Shown here one piece after another: positions 33,306-43,689 of a DNA stretch of 64,000 nt. A model generated the notes under the pieces. That model ran no database searches and was not told where the DNA came from. It saw only the letters and a list, made by a program, of their open reading frames with translations. The stretch's first letter is position 1. Each line of letters begins with the position of its first letter. The stretch spans positions 20,966 to 84,965 of the forward strand of contig JASAMV010007728.1 in NCBI GenBank assembly GCA_030248065.1, written 5' to 3'. Origin of the DNA: Rhynchonema sp. JSB1_4. Lineage: Eukaryota > Nematoda > Chromadorea > Monhysterida > Xyalidae. Position numbers and translations under genes: made by a program.

Positions 33306-35401
33306 ATGATCCATCGAAAAATATCAACCATCGTCATCATTTGCGCCGTTTACATCAAACAGTGTGAGCTCCTTATTATTTGCAGCCGAGTACGATGTGA
33401 TGACAGACAGAGGATAATACGAGGGCATTTTTATTGCTCCGATAAATACTAACAATCATCAGTGATCGTTTTGCAGCTGGTGATAATTGTTAGCTTAACT
33501 GCAGCTCGTCTATGTTCGCCACAAAACAAGAAGTCACAGCGCGAGATCAGGATGTATCTCGGGTGTGAAAGGCTGCACTGGATTCCACAAAGTTGGCTTT
33601 TAAGTTGAATATTTTTAACTTAATTAACCGGTTGATTCCAATCAGGCATCAAACTCGATAATGGGGTCCGTACCGACTTCGCACGTGTCTAGTCACACGC
33701 ACACCGCTGGTACGATCCTGATAAACGTGGTTATATGTTGTTCATGATAAAATCACGCACCAGCAAAAGTTCAATGTTCTATCAAAATTACGGTGTTGAT
33801 CAGAAAGTCACCTGACCAAGAGGACTCATGGAACAATCCAGATTATGCCGATCACCAAACGCATGATGTTGGAGCCAATTGTTTCGCAGGCCTGCCACCG
33901 CGATACATCACGACGTCATCCGACCTCGATTGCGACATGCGCGACCCAAGCCTATGCATGTGGTCCAGTATGTCGCCGAACATCAACCCATCACTGGTCA
34001 ACACGCAGTGCTATTGGTTCCAAAAGTCGCACGGCGGCGCCTATTGGGGTCACCTGGGACCTTCGCGCGCACCCAGCCATGGTATACTGTATATAAACTT
34101 GAAGTTTCTTTTCGTTGTTGCAACGCAACACTTGACGCAGACCACGACCGGGATGCTCTGCAAGGGGCGGGAGTCACTTATAAGCCACTGTTCTTCTCAC
34201 TTTCACCATGCGTTGAGTGACTGTGTAACTACCATGGCATCCCGAAGACGGATAAAGTTTCGTACCGGAACAAGAAAAACCTGTTCTGCCTACAAATGCA
34301 AGCTTTCCAATTATCCAGGCGAGCGATTCATTTTGGCTGGAGGTCATGGCTGGAACCAAAAATCCGTCTGGTACAGTACCAAACTGCGATGTATGCAGAA
34401 TGGTGGCACGCTGAGATTCAAGTAGGCCCATATTATTATTATTGCTTTCATTGACATTTCGAGCTGGACAAATTTTCACAGCATGATTTTAAGCTTCGGT
34501 TCGTATATATGTAACCACAGGTACTGGTTGTACGGTGCTGCGCGCGTGCGAGTGCTGATTCTCAATGAACACTATGCACCGATATGGCACTCGGGCAATT
34601 CGTGCACGAAAACGCATCCGTCCAACGGCGTCTGCACGGTGCAGCTGCAGCCACAAACCAGGCCTTGTCGCGTTCGTTTCTTTTCTTCTCAGAAACCAGA
34701 TATTTTCTCTCATGACGCACCGGATTTGGCGTCTAAACAATCCAAATACATTTGGTGATAGATGTGAGAAGATTTCAGTACAGGTTTGAGAGAGGTTACA
34801 AGGTTGTAAAATTTGACAAGAGTGAAAGCTTTTTTCTCGATGGTTGTGATACTGAGTAACTGTCGAAATGTTCTCACATCTGATAACAACACCACGCACC
34901 CGACCCAGGTGCTGTCTGGACATTTCGGCCTGAATGTTTCTCTGGATATATTGGTTGCATTGTTCGCAGCTCGCCATCCAAGGCTACAATTTCGCAAACG
35001 GTTTGGTGCTGTTCAACAACATTCGATTCCAAGGAAACCTGGGCTCGAGCTGCGGCGCAACCCAACCCAAACCGTCACCCCCGATCCAGCCCCCAGTGAC
35101 CCGACCTCCTCCCGAACCCATAACCGGACCCCCGGCTGAACCTCAAACTCAGCCTCCATTTGAACCCCCAGCTGAACCCTCAAATGAACCCCCAACAGAA
35201 CCACCTGAACCATCAAATGAACCCCCAAAAGAACCCCCAGCTGAACCCCCAACCGAGTCCCCAAACGAACCGCCAAGTGAACCCTCTCAATCCCCCGTAC
35301 CAGATTCACCCAACCCCCCTGACACCAACCCATGTCCGAGTGGACAACAGGCAAGCAGCCGCCCATGTTCCCCAACCGATATCGAGTATGAAAATGTCTG
35401 A
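33306..35401 (+). CDS. Secreted MAM-like domain protein B with Pro/Glu repeat tail, 340 aa, six exons
   Basis: Exons are 33306-33363, 33505-33591, 33890-34081, 34319-34421, 34521-34671 and 34970-35401. It has the same architecture as gene A: a signal peptide (KISTIVIICAVYIKQ), a short Cys-containing stretch (LYLGC in A, MYLGC here), then the MAM-like domain from LDCDMRDPSLCMW to FNNIRFQGN. The C-terminal tail differs sharply from A. About 100 residues are built from EPP-type units (EPPTEPPEPSNEPPKEPP), produced by an imperfect 12-24 nt tandem repeat at about 35150-35290. Such a tail would be extended and acidic. Expression may be shared with gene A, as the upstream regions keep common blocks. 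Confidence 0.75.
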
Positions 35402-35828
35402 AAGATCGTGTAGGGCTTTCGTTTTCTCCACTCTTATTTCTATATTGAGGTTTTTGAACCTTTGAGACGAACTATGGGCCAATTGATGTGTGTTCAATTC
35501 AGATCGTCAACTAAAGTCGTCAATTCAAAGAAGCCCTGGTACACATGGCATATTCGGCGTCAGTTGACGTCTTTAGTTGACTTATCTGAGTTGACGAGTT
35601 TAATATGAGCCAACAGTGTGTATTTTTGAGGGTCGACGAAAATTAACCGTCTCCGTGAATAAAATATTGCTTATAGTGTTATTTTCAGTTTGATTTCGGA
35701 TTCAAACAAAAATTACAGTCTCGATTTATTGTTCAGCTTAATCAGTTATTATACCTGGAAAGCAATTGCCAAATAAGACATAATCACGGGGAGCGCATGT
35801 ACATTCCAAAATCCTTTGTGAACAAAAA

Positions 35829-35920
35829 ATGGCTTTCTTCGACTGGGGCTCGAACCCAGGTCCTCCGCCTAACCGGGGATCGTCTGCTGCCAACAAGCAA
35901 ACTCACCCATTGCTTACAAA
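35829..35920 (-). repeat. tRNA-like short repeat (SINE-like), copy 2
   Basis: The minus strand reads ccggttaggcggaggac, then ctgggttcgagccccag, then tcgaagaaagcc. The ggttcgagcc T-loop with a five-base paired stem is tRNA-like. It matches 1681-1752 on the plus strand. The upstream part does not fold into D and anticodon arms that I can draw. Confidence 0.4.
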
Positions 35921-36009
35921 TAAGACATGTAATAGTGATCAAAATTTACAGCAGATTTTGTCGTATTGTTGCTAATGACGAAAACATGCAACCCGCTGTA
36001 ATTACTGTG

Positions 36010-36290
36010 TAATTTTGTTGCAGGTGATCCTATTGACCGATTTTATAATCATGCATGACCAGCAGGTACTGTAGCTGATTCCGCAATCTTTTGTAATCAA
36101 GGTCAGCTGAATCTGTAATCATAACCACAAAAATTTGCAACCCACTGCCCACTGTATGACTGATCAGGGCGTTGTAACCGATCGCAACTGATCCTGTGTA
36201 ATTCTTGCCGTCATCAACTGACTTTGTAATGGTCATTACTGACCACAAAAATGTGTAGCCCACGGCTGATTTTGTAATTGTTGACTGCGT
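36010..36290. repeat. Degenerate tandem repeat built on ctgattttgtaat words
   Basis: Versions of tgattttgtaat, tgaatctgtaat, tgatcctgtgtaat and tgactttgtaat recur about every 25-40 bases, with ccacaaaaatttgcaaccca at 36124 and ccacaaaaatgtgtagccca at 36243. No coding frame persists through it. Confidence 0.5.
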
Positions 36291-36835
36291 TCATTCTAAG
36301 ATGAATCAAGTTGCCTTGCGCCAGGCGGAACGGACAGACAAGAGCCCGTTTACCTCGTCATATGTTTATAAGACTTCGCGGTTGAAGACGCGCAGGCTCA
36401 TTTTTGATGTAATCAGGCTTTCGTGCTGTTTGGCTTAGGTTGGATACCGACACGGCTCTCAGCCGAGTTTGGCGCATATTCAGGCATTTGGGCATCTGCA
36501 GGACAGTTACGAAAAATGAATTCAGTCACCCGAATAAAAAAAACTGGAGAGAGGTGGCACACAGTTTTCCGTTCCGAATTACACGCGATAACTCACATGT
36601 GAAAAATTGTATACATGAGTTAGGCACACCAGACCCTCACAGCTGACTGATTTCCATGACAACGCCGACCCTGATAAGGTATGTAACGAACTTACATGGC
36701 GCTTATCGCGGCTTATAAACTTGTGATACCGTAAACTGTGCTTGCGCTTTCTTGGCTCATTTTCTCATGCTGCCACTCTGGCAATCTATTCTGTGGAAGT
36801 GATCAATTTGTTTTTTTTGGTCCCTCACTGCTGCC

Positions 36836-37235
36836 ATGGCCGGGCTTAACAGTACCGATATTTATTACAATTGGACCACATCTTCAACAGACTATCCTGA
36901 TTACATTAATTACACATACATCAATGATCGCTTCAATCCCTACCCGTATTTTCTGCAGTAAGTGCGCGACAGTTTTTTTTCGTTCGATGTTACAAAAAAT
37001 TCCAAATGGTCTTTGTATTGCACGTATTTTCAGGCTGATCTCGATGCAGATGTTCGGCTTTCTGGTGTTCGTCACGTGCTTTTTCATTCCGTATTTCTTC
37101 TGCGTCGTTTGTCCCTGCTGCCCGATCGCGAAGGCATTCAAACGTGGTCGTGCTTATAAGGATCTGCTCAGGAACCAACGTGCCAACATGATGCAGCAAC
37201 AAGCTGGATCCGCTTGGGTCGAGTCGAGGGCATGA
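36836..37235 (+). CDS. Small single-pass membrane protein, tandem paralogue 1, 107 aa, two exons
   Basis: Exons are 36836-36957 and 37034-37235 (phase 2 splice). There is no signal peptide. The N-terminal 40 residues are Tyr/Asn-rich with three N-glycosylation sequons (NST, NWT, NYT). They are followed by one hydrophobic helix (FGFLVFVTCFFIPYFFCVVC), then a Cys cluster (CPCCPIAKAF) and a basic, Gln-rich cytoplasmic tail ending WVESRA. The layout suggests a type III protein with an extracellular N-terminus and palmitoylatable juxtamembrane cysteines. I do not recognise a family. The next gene is a duplicate. An aataaa lies about 95 bp downstream. Confidence 0.65.
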
Positions 37236-37464
37236 GCAAGACGTTGTAAATTTTATAGATATAAATGTTTTGCACCCGTCTAGTATTTTTATTCATGTTT
37301 TCGGGATCAATTTTTTGCTCAATGGTCTGTAAATAAAAAAAGTTACTGCTCGCTAGCTCAAGTGCAAACACCCACCGCTCATATATTTATGTATAATCCC
37401 GGTTAGTGGTTCCGCGTAATCATGGGTGCCAATTCTTTATTTCCACAGCACAACATTTGTTGTA

Positions 37465-37825
37465 GCATGGCGGATCCATCTTCTGGCCAAAGGAGGGGCC
37501 AAATCCAAAAAGTCATTTTTATACTGTGATTGTTCCATTTCTAAGAAGTCATTTTTATTGATTTGCTTCTTTAGAATTTCTCGCTTTTCACACCATACAA
37601 AATGTGACAATGCGCGCGAAGGGCGCGAAATTTTACGCGATCGAAAGACAAATTTGATTAAAAATGGGTGTATCTGACGCGCTAAACGTGCAATTTTTGA
37701 ACTTTGAAGTGTATCAAAGTGAAAATCCTGCGATTTAGGTGGTGTCCTTTTTTCTTCTTCCTTCCGAAGCGGTAGCCCCTCGTCTGGGACCAATAATGGT
37801 CCAAAGGGGGCATGGCCGCCCCTGT
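37465..37825 (+). repeat. Dispersed repeat R2, copy 2
   Basis: It begins catggcggatccatc, then ggccaaatccaaaaagtca, and ends gggcatggccgcccctg. It is homologous in order to 16302-16838, without the nested foldback. It lies between the two tandem membrane-protein genes, so it inserted after or beside that duplication. Confidence 0.55.
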
Positions 37826-38365
37826 GGCCTCATGGATTCGGCCTTGTTATGTCGTGTTTCCTTCGAAACGTAAACGTGATAAAATATTTGCAGTGCAATG
37901 TACGCTGTGCGCTGCTAAACTTTGCTGGTAAAAACGTGAACTGAACGCCGAATCTTTAAACGTGAAAATCCGATAAAAGCATCTCAGCAAACAGATTCAT
38001 TGTGGTCGGAGTTTCTTTGACTCTGTCTCGAGCGTCGATTCCTTTTACCTTTTTGAGTTTGGAGTTGTTTCTGTTTAGATATACAAATGACATGGGTGTC
38101 GTATATGCATCTTTGTGGGTGATGCGATGCGACACCGCCCCCCAAACGAACACAGAAACACACAAATACTTTGCGCAAAAAAAGTTTGGTGGGCTGACAC
38201 AGCTACTAGATTACTATGGCAACGTACTGCAGCGTGCGAACCTGCACGGGGCTGGCACATCCCGGCTTGAAAACTTTGCGCTTTCGTGGAACGAGGGTTG
38301 CGCAAGTTGACTACAAAACAATAGTGCCACTGTTCGGTCATTTTTAACACATAGTCCCAAACCCA

Positions 38366-38766
38366 ATGCTCTCATGCCAAATGCTTGTCAATACCACAAT
38401 CGGCAATTTTTATAATGCGACGACTTCAGAACAATTTCATCTTAATTACAATAATTACACTTATCTCAACGATGGATTCAATCAGAACCCGAGTTTTCTG
38501 CAGTTAGTTAGTCATTTCCTTCGCGGTGAAAAAAAATTCAAAAAGGTTTCAACTTTGTCCGCATTCCTTTCAGGCTGATCTCGCTGCAGTTTTTAGTTTT
38601 CGCCACCTTCTTTCTTATGCCGTCCTTTTTCTGCGCCATTTGTCCCTGTTGTCCGATCGCGAAGGCATTCAAACGTGGTCGTGCTTATAAGGATCAGCTC
38701 AACAACCAACGTGCCAACATGATGCAGCAACAGGCGACGTCCGCTTGGGTCGAGTCAAGGGCGTGA
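38366..38766 (+). CDS. Small single-pass membrane protein, tandem paralogue 2, 109 aa, two exons
   Basis: Exons are 38366-38502 and 38574-38766. The intron position and phase equal those of paralogue 1. The cytoplasmic part is almost identical (CPCCPIAKAFKRGRAYKD, then NQRANMMQQQ, then AWVESRA). The N-terminal ectodomain has diverged strongly (NTTIGNFYNATTSEQF) but keeps the sequons NTT, NAT and NYT and the closing FLQL. Translation could begin at the second Met (38381). The pattern of a fixed tail with a changing ectodomain suggests ligand or partner divergence. Confidence 0.65.
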
Positions 38767-39299
38767 TAGTAACATTTTTTTCGTTGCTTGAATCGTCGAA
38801 AATATGTTTATCATGTTTATCATGTTTTGTTCCCACAAACATTTTCGGGATATGCTTTTGCTCAAATGCTCTGTGTAAAGTTTGCGGCATGTGCATTTAC
38901 AGCAGCTAGTCACAAGAGAAGTTATAAAAATGATGTCAAGTTCTGCCCATGGTAGCAACTTCAATTTTCACATCATACACACGGCACTCCAAGAACAGAA
39001 CTCTGAGTGTACAATGAACAATGATTTCCTGCACTTTGATAAAAATGCTCCGGAAAGTATGGGATGGGTCTGTCATACCAAATTGCTTGCATCAGCACAC
39101 GATCTGTAGCCGGGTCCATAAATTGTTGAGAAACAAAACACCACTGATAAGCCTGCGCAAATACGAGGGACCCCGGACGCAGAGACATACTTTATCATCA
39201 CACTGGCAGACCTATGCGCTTTATTCTCTGTTTTGATTGCACGAATCATACAATCAGCACCGAGCGGTTGCCGGTTGAAAGACACAAAAACGCAAAAGA

Positions 39300-41513
39300 A
39301 TGGCGACTCAGAAAACGTGGCAGTTGGTTTACGACAGATTTGGTGATCCAGACAAAGTTCTGTATGAGCTCGAAGTCAATGTGTCACCGGAGCTGGCCAG
39401 GGATGAGGTTATTCGCGAGTGTTTTCCTTTTACAACAACTTGTTGAGCAGTCCATCAGATCTGATGGAATCTTATCTGGTTAGTTATCTTGTTTGAGTTA
39501 TGAGCCAGAGCCAGGTTTTATTATATAAAACTAAACTTTTAGTATGCGGACAAGTTATACCAGGTTACTCCTTATCCGCACCATGTTTCTCCACTTGCGT
39601 TCTGCGCGAGCTTTTGTTCTTTTGTGTCGCAACGAAGACCAATCCAACATGCTAGCATGGGGCTGCTTTCAGTGTCGGAAAGGTTCCCCCTGCAATCCAG
39701 AGGCTTCCTTTTTCACACATTTTTATCGTTTACACCGTCTGTGTTTCGATGAAAAATTGTGTCCCTTTAGCTCCGTGTTCGCTGGCTGGCGGCCTCTGTG
39801 AACCCCTCGGATCTGTCCCAGGTTCGTGGAGTGTACCCGATCAATAAAAAGTTCCCGGTTGTCGGTGGAAACGAGGGTGTCGGCGTGGTGGAACAGGTGT
39901 GTTTAAGTTCATCATTTCTTCGTCGTTTTCCAATTTTAATGAATATCTAAAAAAACAAATGCATATATCACCTAAAATTTATCGACAAATCTTCAGATGG
40001 GCGAGTCGGTCCGCGGGATCAATATTGGTGATCACGTGATCCCGTTCGCTTGTCAATTGGGCACGTGGCAAAGTCGCACGATTGTGAGCACCACGGATGT
40101 GATTGTGATTGATAAGAAACTGCCGACTGAAATCGGCGCGCAAATGCTCATCAATCCACCCACAGCGTACAGGCTGGTGTAATTACCGAATTGAACAAAT
40201 ATGCTTGTGTGTGTGTGTGCCTGGGGTCATGTTTCTAGTGCATTCGCACTGATGATCACTATAGGTGCACCGCCCATCTGTGAGTGTGGAAACGAGTGTC
40301 CGAAGCAGGCTCTGTGCGACCACTCACATTGACTGTTGTGCATATTATGCTTTCAGTCATGAAAAATCACAAGCTGACGTTTCAGAATGCTGCACGATTT
40401 CGTCCAGCTGCAACCGAATGACATTGTGGTACAGAACGGCGCTAATTCCGCTGTTGGACGGTTGGAAATTTTCTGTTGTTTTCTGTTCCAGCACATAGTT
40501 CTCAGTGATTATATCAATGGTGTTATCAGCCGCCATTCATGAAAATATCACGATTTTAAACGCGTAGTTCAGATCCAGGGAAGGCAATAATACAATGTCA
40601 AATTGGAGACCAACCAAAGCCCAGATGATCATTCTGTGAGCAACAAAAAAAGAAAAGCAAACCTTTGATAAAAAAGTGCATTTTGTTTCTCAGCTACGTG
40701 ATTCAAATCGCGCGTCTGTGCGGCTGGCGCACGGTCAACATCATTCGTCAAAGGGATGACGTCGATCAACAACGCGCGTTGGTTGCTGAATTGAGGGCAT
40801 TGGGTGCCGATCTGGTGGTAACGGACGCCGAGTTCAAAGCGAAAACAGCGGAAACACTCCAACCACTTGGTTAGCTTTTTCGTATCTATGTGTTCCTGAG
40901 GAATCAAGAGATGAAAAGTCACCTTTGAAGTCCATGCCCAAATTTCACAGCTATTTTTGGTTGCTCTTGTTGGCGTGTCTAGCATGCCAATATTTTCCCT
41001 CGATCGGTTTTATGTACTCATTCATTCCTCCAGTTGGGTTACATCGTCGTAATAAGTTGAGGCTAAACAGAACAAAACCAAATCGCAAAACTGAGCGGCT
41101 AATATTTTGAAAAGAATGCAATATCATCATCCAGTATTGCAGGTGCCAAACCGAAACTGGCGTTCGATTGTGTCGGTGGCCCAATCTGTGCCGTAATGGC
41201 CGCATGTCTGCAGCCTGATGGCCATTTCGTCAACTACGGCGCGATGAGTCATCAACCGGTGGCCATTTCGCCGGCCGATTTGATTTTCCGAAACATCACC
41301 GTTCACGGTTTCTGGCTGTCGGGCTCGTCAGTGGCCAAGGTCACTCGTCAGGAGCACGAACGCACCTACAAATGGCTAACGGATCAGTTTTTGCGCGGGA
41401 AATTGGTCGGACCGCCGACCGATCAAGTGGAGTACAAGAATTGGCAGCAGGCCATTGCTGTGGCCAATAAGGGAAGTGGGAATAAACAGTTGATCCAGTT
41501 CAATGATTGTTGA
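39300..41513 (+). CDS. MECR: 2-enoyl thioester reductase (trans-2-enoyl-CoA/ACP reductase), 345 aa, six exons
   Basis: MECR is the NADPH-dependent MDR-type reductase that carries out the last step of mitochondrial fatty acid synthesis. Exons are 39300-39407, 39771-39896, 39997-40178, 40386-40460, 40694-40869 and 41143-41513. Landmarks in order are VRWLAASVNPSDL, FPVVGGNEGVGVVEQ, GDHVIPFACQLGTWQS, LINPPTAYRL, DIVVQNGANSAVGRYVIQIA (the NADPH-binding turn), LAFDCVGG, LQPDGHFVNYGAMS and FWLSGS. Length is near the human enzyme (373 aa). The model starts at MATQKTWQLVYDRFGDP, directly at the mature domain, with no visible mitochondrial presequence. Either an upstream exon was missed or the protein is cytosolic. 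An ORF at 39544-39801 in another frame is a shadow. Confidence 0.9.
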
Positions 41514-41931
41514 GTTGTTGGGCATTTTAAAAAAGAACCACGACAATGAGAAATCCTTGATTGTTGAAAGTAAAATGATTGATAGATGGTCGTTGCGCTG
41601 AAGTTAATGGTTTTCAAAATATTATACGCCGAATGATTCAAACTCAAGCAAATACAATGACACCGCAGAAAGCACACGCATGCTTGAAAACACAGAACAA
41701 AGTTTGTTATTGGCAGGGAAATTTGCTGTTCAAGGCGTGAGCTCAACCGGACCTGACCAACGCAACAATATCGTCAAAAGAGATGTGAAGTTGAGTGCAC
41801 AGGAATCGCTGCATCTCTGCGGTTTCCACATGTGTGAAACATCAGCGAATTTGTTTGCTCACGTGTATCTTGCCTTGCATATCAGGGGGTCAGGAAACCA
41901 TTTGAATTTTTCTTTTGTCATTGTTTTTAAC

Positions 41932-42655
41932 CAGAGGTCGCAATCGGGCCGGGCCGCGATTTTGGGCTTTTGGCTCGGGCCGGGCCGGAGATTTGGAGGG
42001 TCGGGCCGGGCCGGGCCGGGCACCCCGGCCCGAAGCTTCTGAAGTGACTTATTTTACTGAAAAAAGTAGGGTTTTTTTTGTCAAAAACACTAAAATTTCT
42101 GACGGATTCAGCAAGTAAGTGATCAGTATTGTCCAGTGGTGTGGCTACCCAGGTGTGCAATGAACTTACTGTACCACCAGAAAGGCCTGCAATCAACCTA
42201 CCTACTGTACCGGCCGAGCTAGGGGGGAACAAAAATTTTTGTGTTTAAATTGAGATGCAAATGCACTCTAAAACCCTCATTTCGCGCGATTTTTCGATTA
42301 TTTGGAGTGAAAAATATCGATTTTATACCATTTTGGGCCAAAAATAGCAACCTACTGTACCAGCCGGGGGCGGCGACCTACCTACTGTACCAGGATGGCG
42401 CGTCATCGACCTTACCTAGCCCCACCTGGGGGACCCCCACCCCCCAGCCACACCATTGGTATTGTCTATCTGGCGACTTTTTTTATGGAAAACAATTAAT
42501 TTTCAACCAAAAAAATAGATTCAAAAATCGCAAAAATTATGACAAAAATTGGGTTAAAATCTGAGCCAAAAATTCGGGCCGGGCCGGGCCGGGCCGGAGA
42601 TTTGGGGGCTCGGGCCGGGCCGGGCCGGCCGAACCCGGCCCGATTGCGACCTCTG
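41932..42655. mobile_element. Non-autonomous hAT element 1, 724 bp, GGGCC-rich ends
   Basis: Terminal inverted repeats CAGAGGTCGCAATCGGGCC and its exact complement are flanked by a perfect 8-bp target duplication TTTTTAAC (41924-41931 and 42656-42663). Inside the ends are long GGGCC arrays, and further in lie several acctactgtacc words. There is no transposase frame. The 8-bp duplication and CAGAGGTCGCAA start are characteristic of hAT elements. Confidence 0.85.
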
Positions 42656-42851
42656 TTTTTAACATCCCCCACTATTTTTTATTTTTCGTGGTTTTATTTT
42701 GAGACAACCTTTCCGGCCCGCATTGTCGGGCCAGGCCGGGCCAGGCCGAGGTTTTCCACGGCCGGGACAGGCCGGCCCGGGGTAAATTGGCCCGATTCCC
42801 ACCCAAATGTGGTTCCTGGCCCAGAGGGGGAGATACCGTATTGTATTGTAT

Positions 42852-43653
42852 CAGAGGTCGCAATCGGGCCGGCCCGAGTTCGGGCCGGGCCGGAGATTTG
42901 GCGGGTCGGGCCGGGCCGGGCCGGGCCGGGTACCCCGGCCCGAAGCTTCTGAAGCAGTGTTGGAGGTGGGGGGGGGGGTTTGGGGGGGGTAGCCCCCCCC
43001 CAGTACAGTAGGTATCCCCCCCTCGCCTGGTACAGTAGGTATCCCCCCCCGATGTTTGGCATGGTACAGTAGGTATCCCCCCCGATTTTCACCCCGGTAC
43101 AGTAGGTATCCCCCCCGATTTTGCCCCAAAAGTGCCAATTTTTGACCAAAATGGCCGAAATTAGTGCAAAATCAGTGTTTTTTACCTCAAATTACCCGAA
43201 ATTCGCGCGCTACGCGCGCAAATACTACGTTTTCACACGATTCCACACATAATAAACACATAAAAAATTTTCACCCCAAAACCTCACCCCCCCCCCCCCC
43301 CCCCCCCCCCCCAAACCCCCCCCTAGGTACATAACCCCCCCCCCAGGCCATCGGCTCTGGTACAGTAGGTATCCCCCCCTCTCCGAGCGCGGTACAGTAG
43401 GTATCCCCCCCTCCAGAGTACCTCCAACACTGTTCTGAAGTGACTTATTTTACTGAAAAAGTAGGTTTTTTTTGTCAAAAATACTAAAATTTCTGACAGA
43501 TTTGGCAAGTAAGTGATCAGTATTGTCCAGTGCAGTGGTGTGGCTACCCAGGCGTGCAATCAACCTACTGTACCACCAGAAAGACCTGCAATCAACCACG
43601 TCCCCAAAATCGCGGTCCTGCGGGGACCGAGCTCGGCCCGATTGCGACCTCTG
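42852..43653. mobile_element. hAT element 2, related to element 1, interrupted by a second hAT
   Basis: It has the same CAGAGGTCGCAATCGGGCC and GGCCCGATTGCGACCTCTG ends as element 1, and shared inner sequence (gtggctacccagg...ctactgtaccaccagaaag). A 478-bp element is inserted at 42955. No clear 8-bp flanking duplication was seen (tattgtat against atcaccgt), so the element has rearranged or its flank has decayed. It ends 37 bp before the MRRF start codon. Confidence 0.7.
42955..43432. mobile_element. Nested hAT MITE with GGTACAGTAGGTATCCC array, 478 bp
   Basis: Ends CAGTGTTGGAGGT and ACCTCCAACACTG are exact complements. The perfect 8-bp target duplication TTCTGAAG (42947-42954 and 43433-43440) shows insertion into element 2. 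Six or so copies of ggtacagtaggtatcccccc, separated by unique spacers, and a C run of about 30 at 43288 fill it. It has no coding potential. Confidence 0.85.
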
Positions 43654-43689
43654 ATCACCGTTAGTTTTTCCAGAAGCGACTGATCGTAG

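Larger units (their letters stand above)
35402..36835. other. Intergenic region with tRNA-like repeat and degenerate tandem repeat
   Basis: Other than the two repeats listed separately, nothing was identified. A short region at 35500-35600 contains inverted words (cgtcaactaaagtcgtcaattc against gacgtctttagttgac), which are part of a small hairpin. Confidence 0.45.

Noticed and set aside
42539..42952. Gly/Arg/Pro-rich frames in both strands
   Set aside because: They are translations of the GGGCC arrays of the hAT elements.
43288..43323. C tract as a possible assembly gap
   Set aside because: It lies inside a well-bounded MITE with other C runs, so it is more likely a real homopolymer, although its exact length is doubtful.
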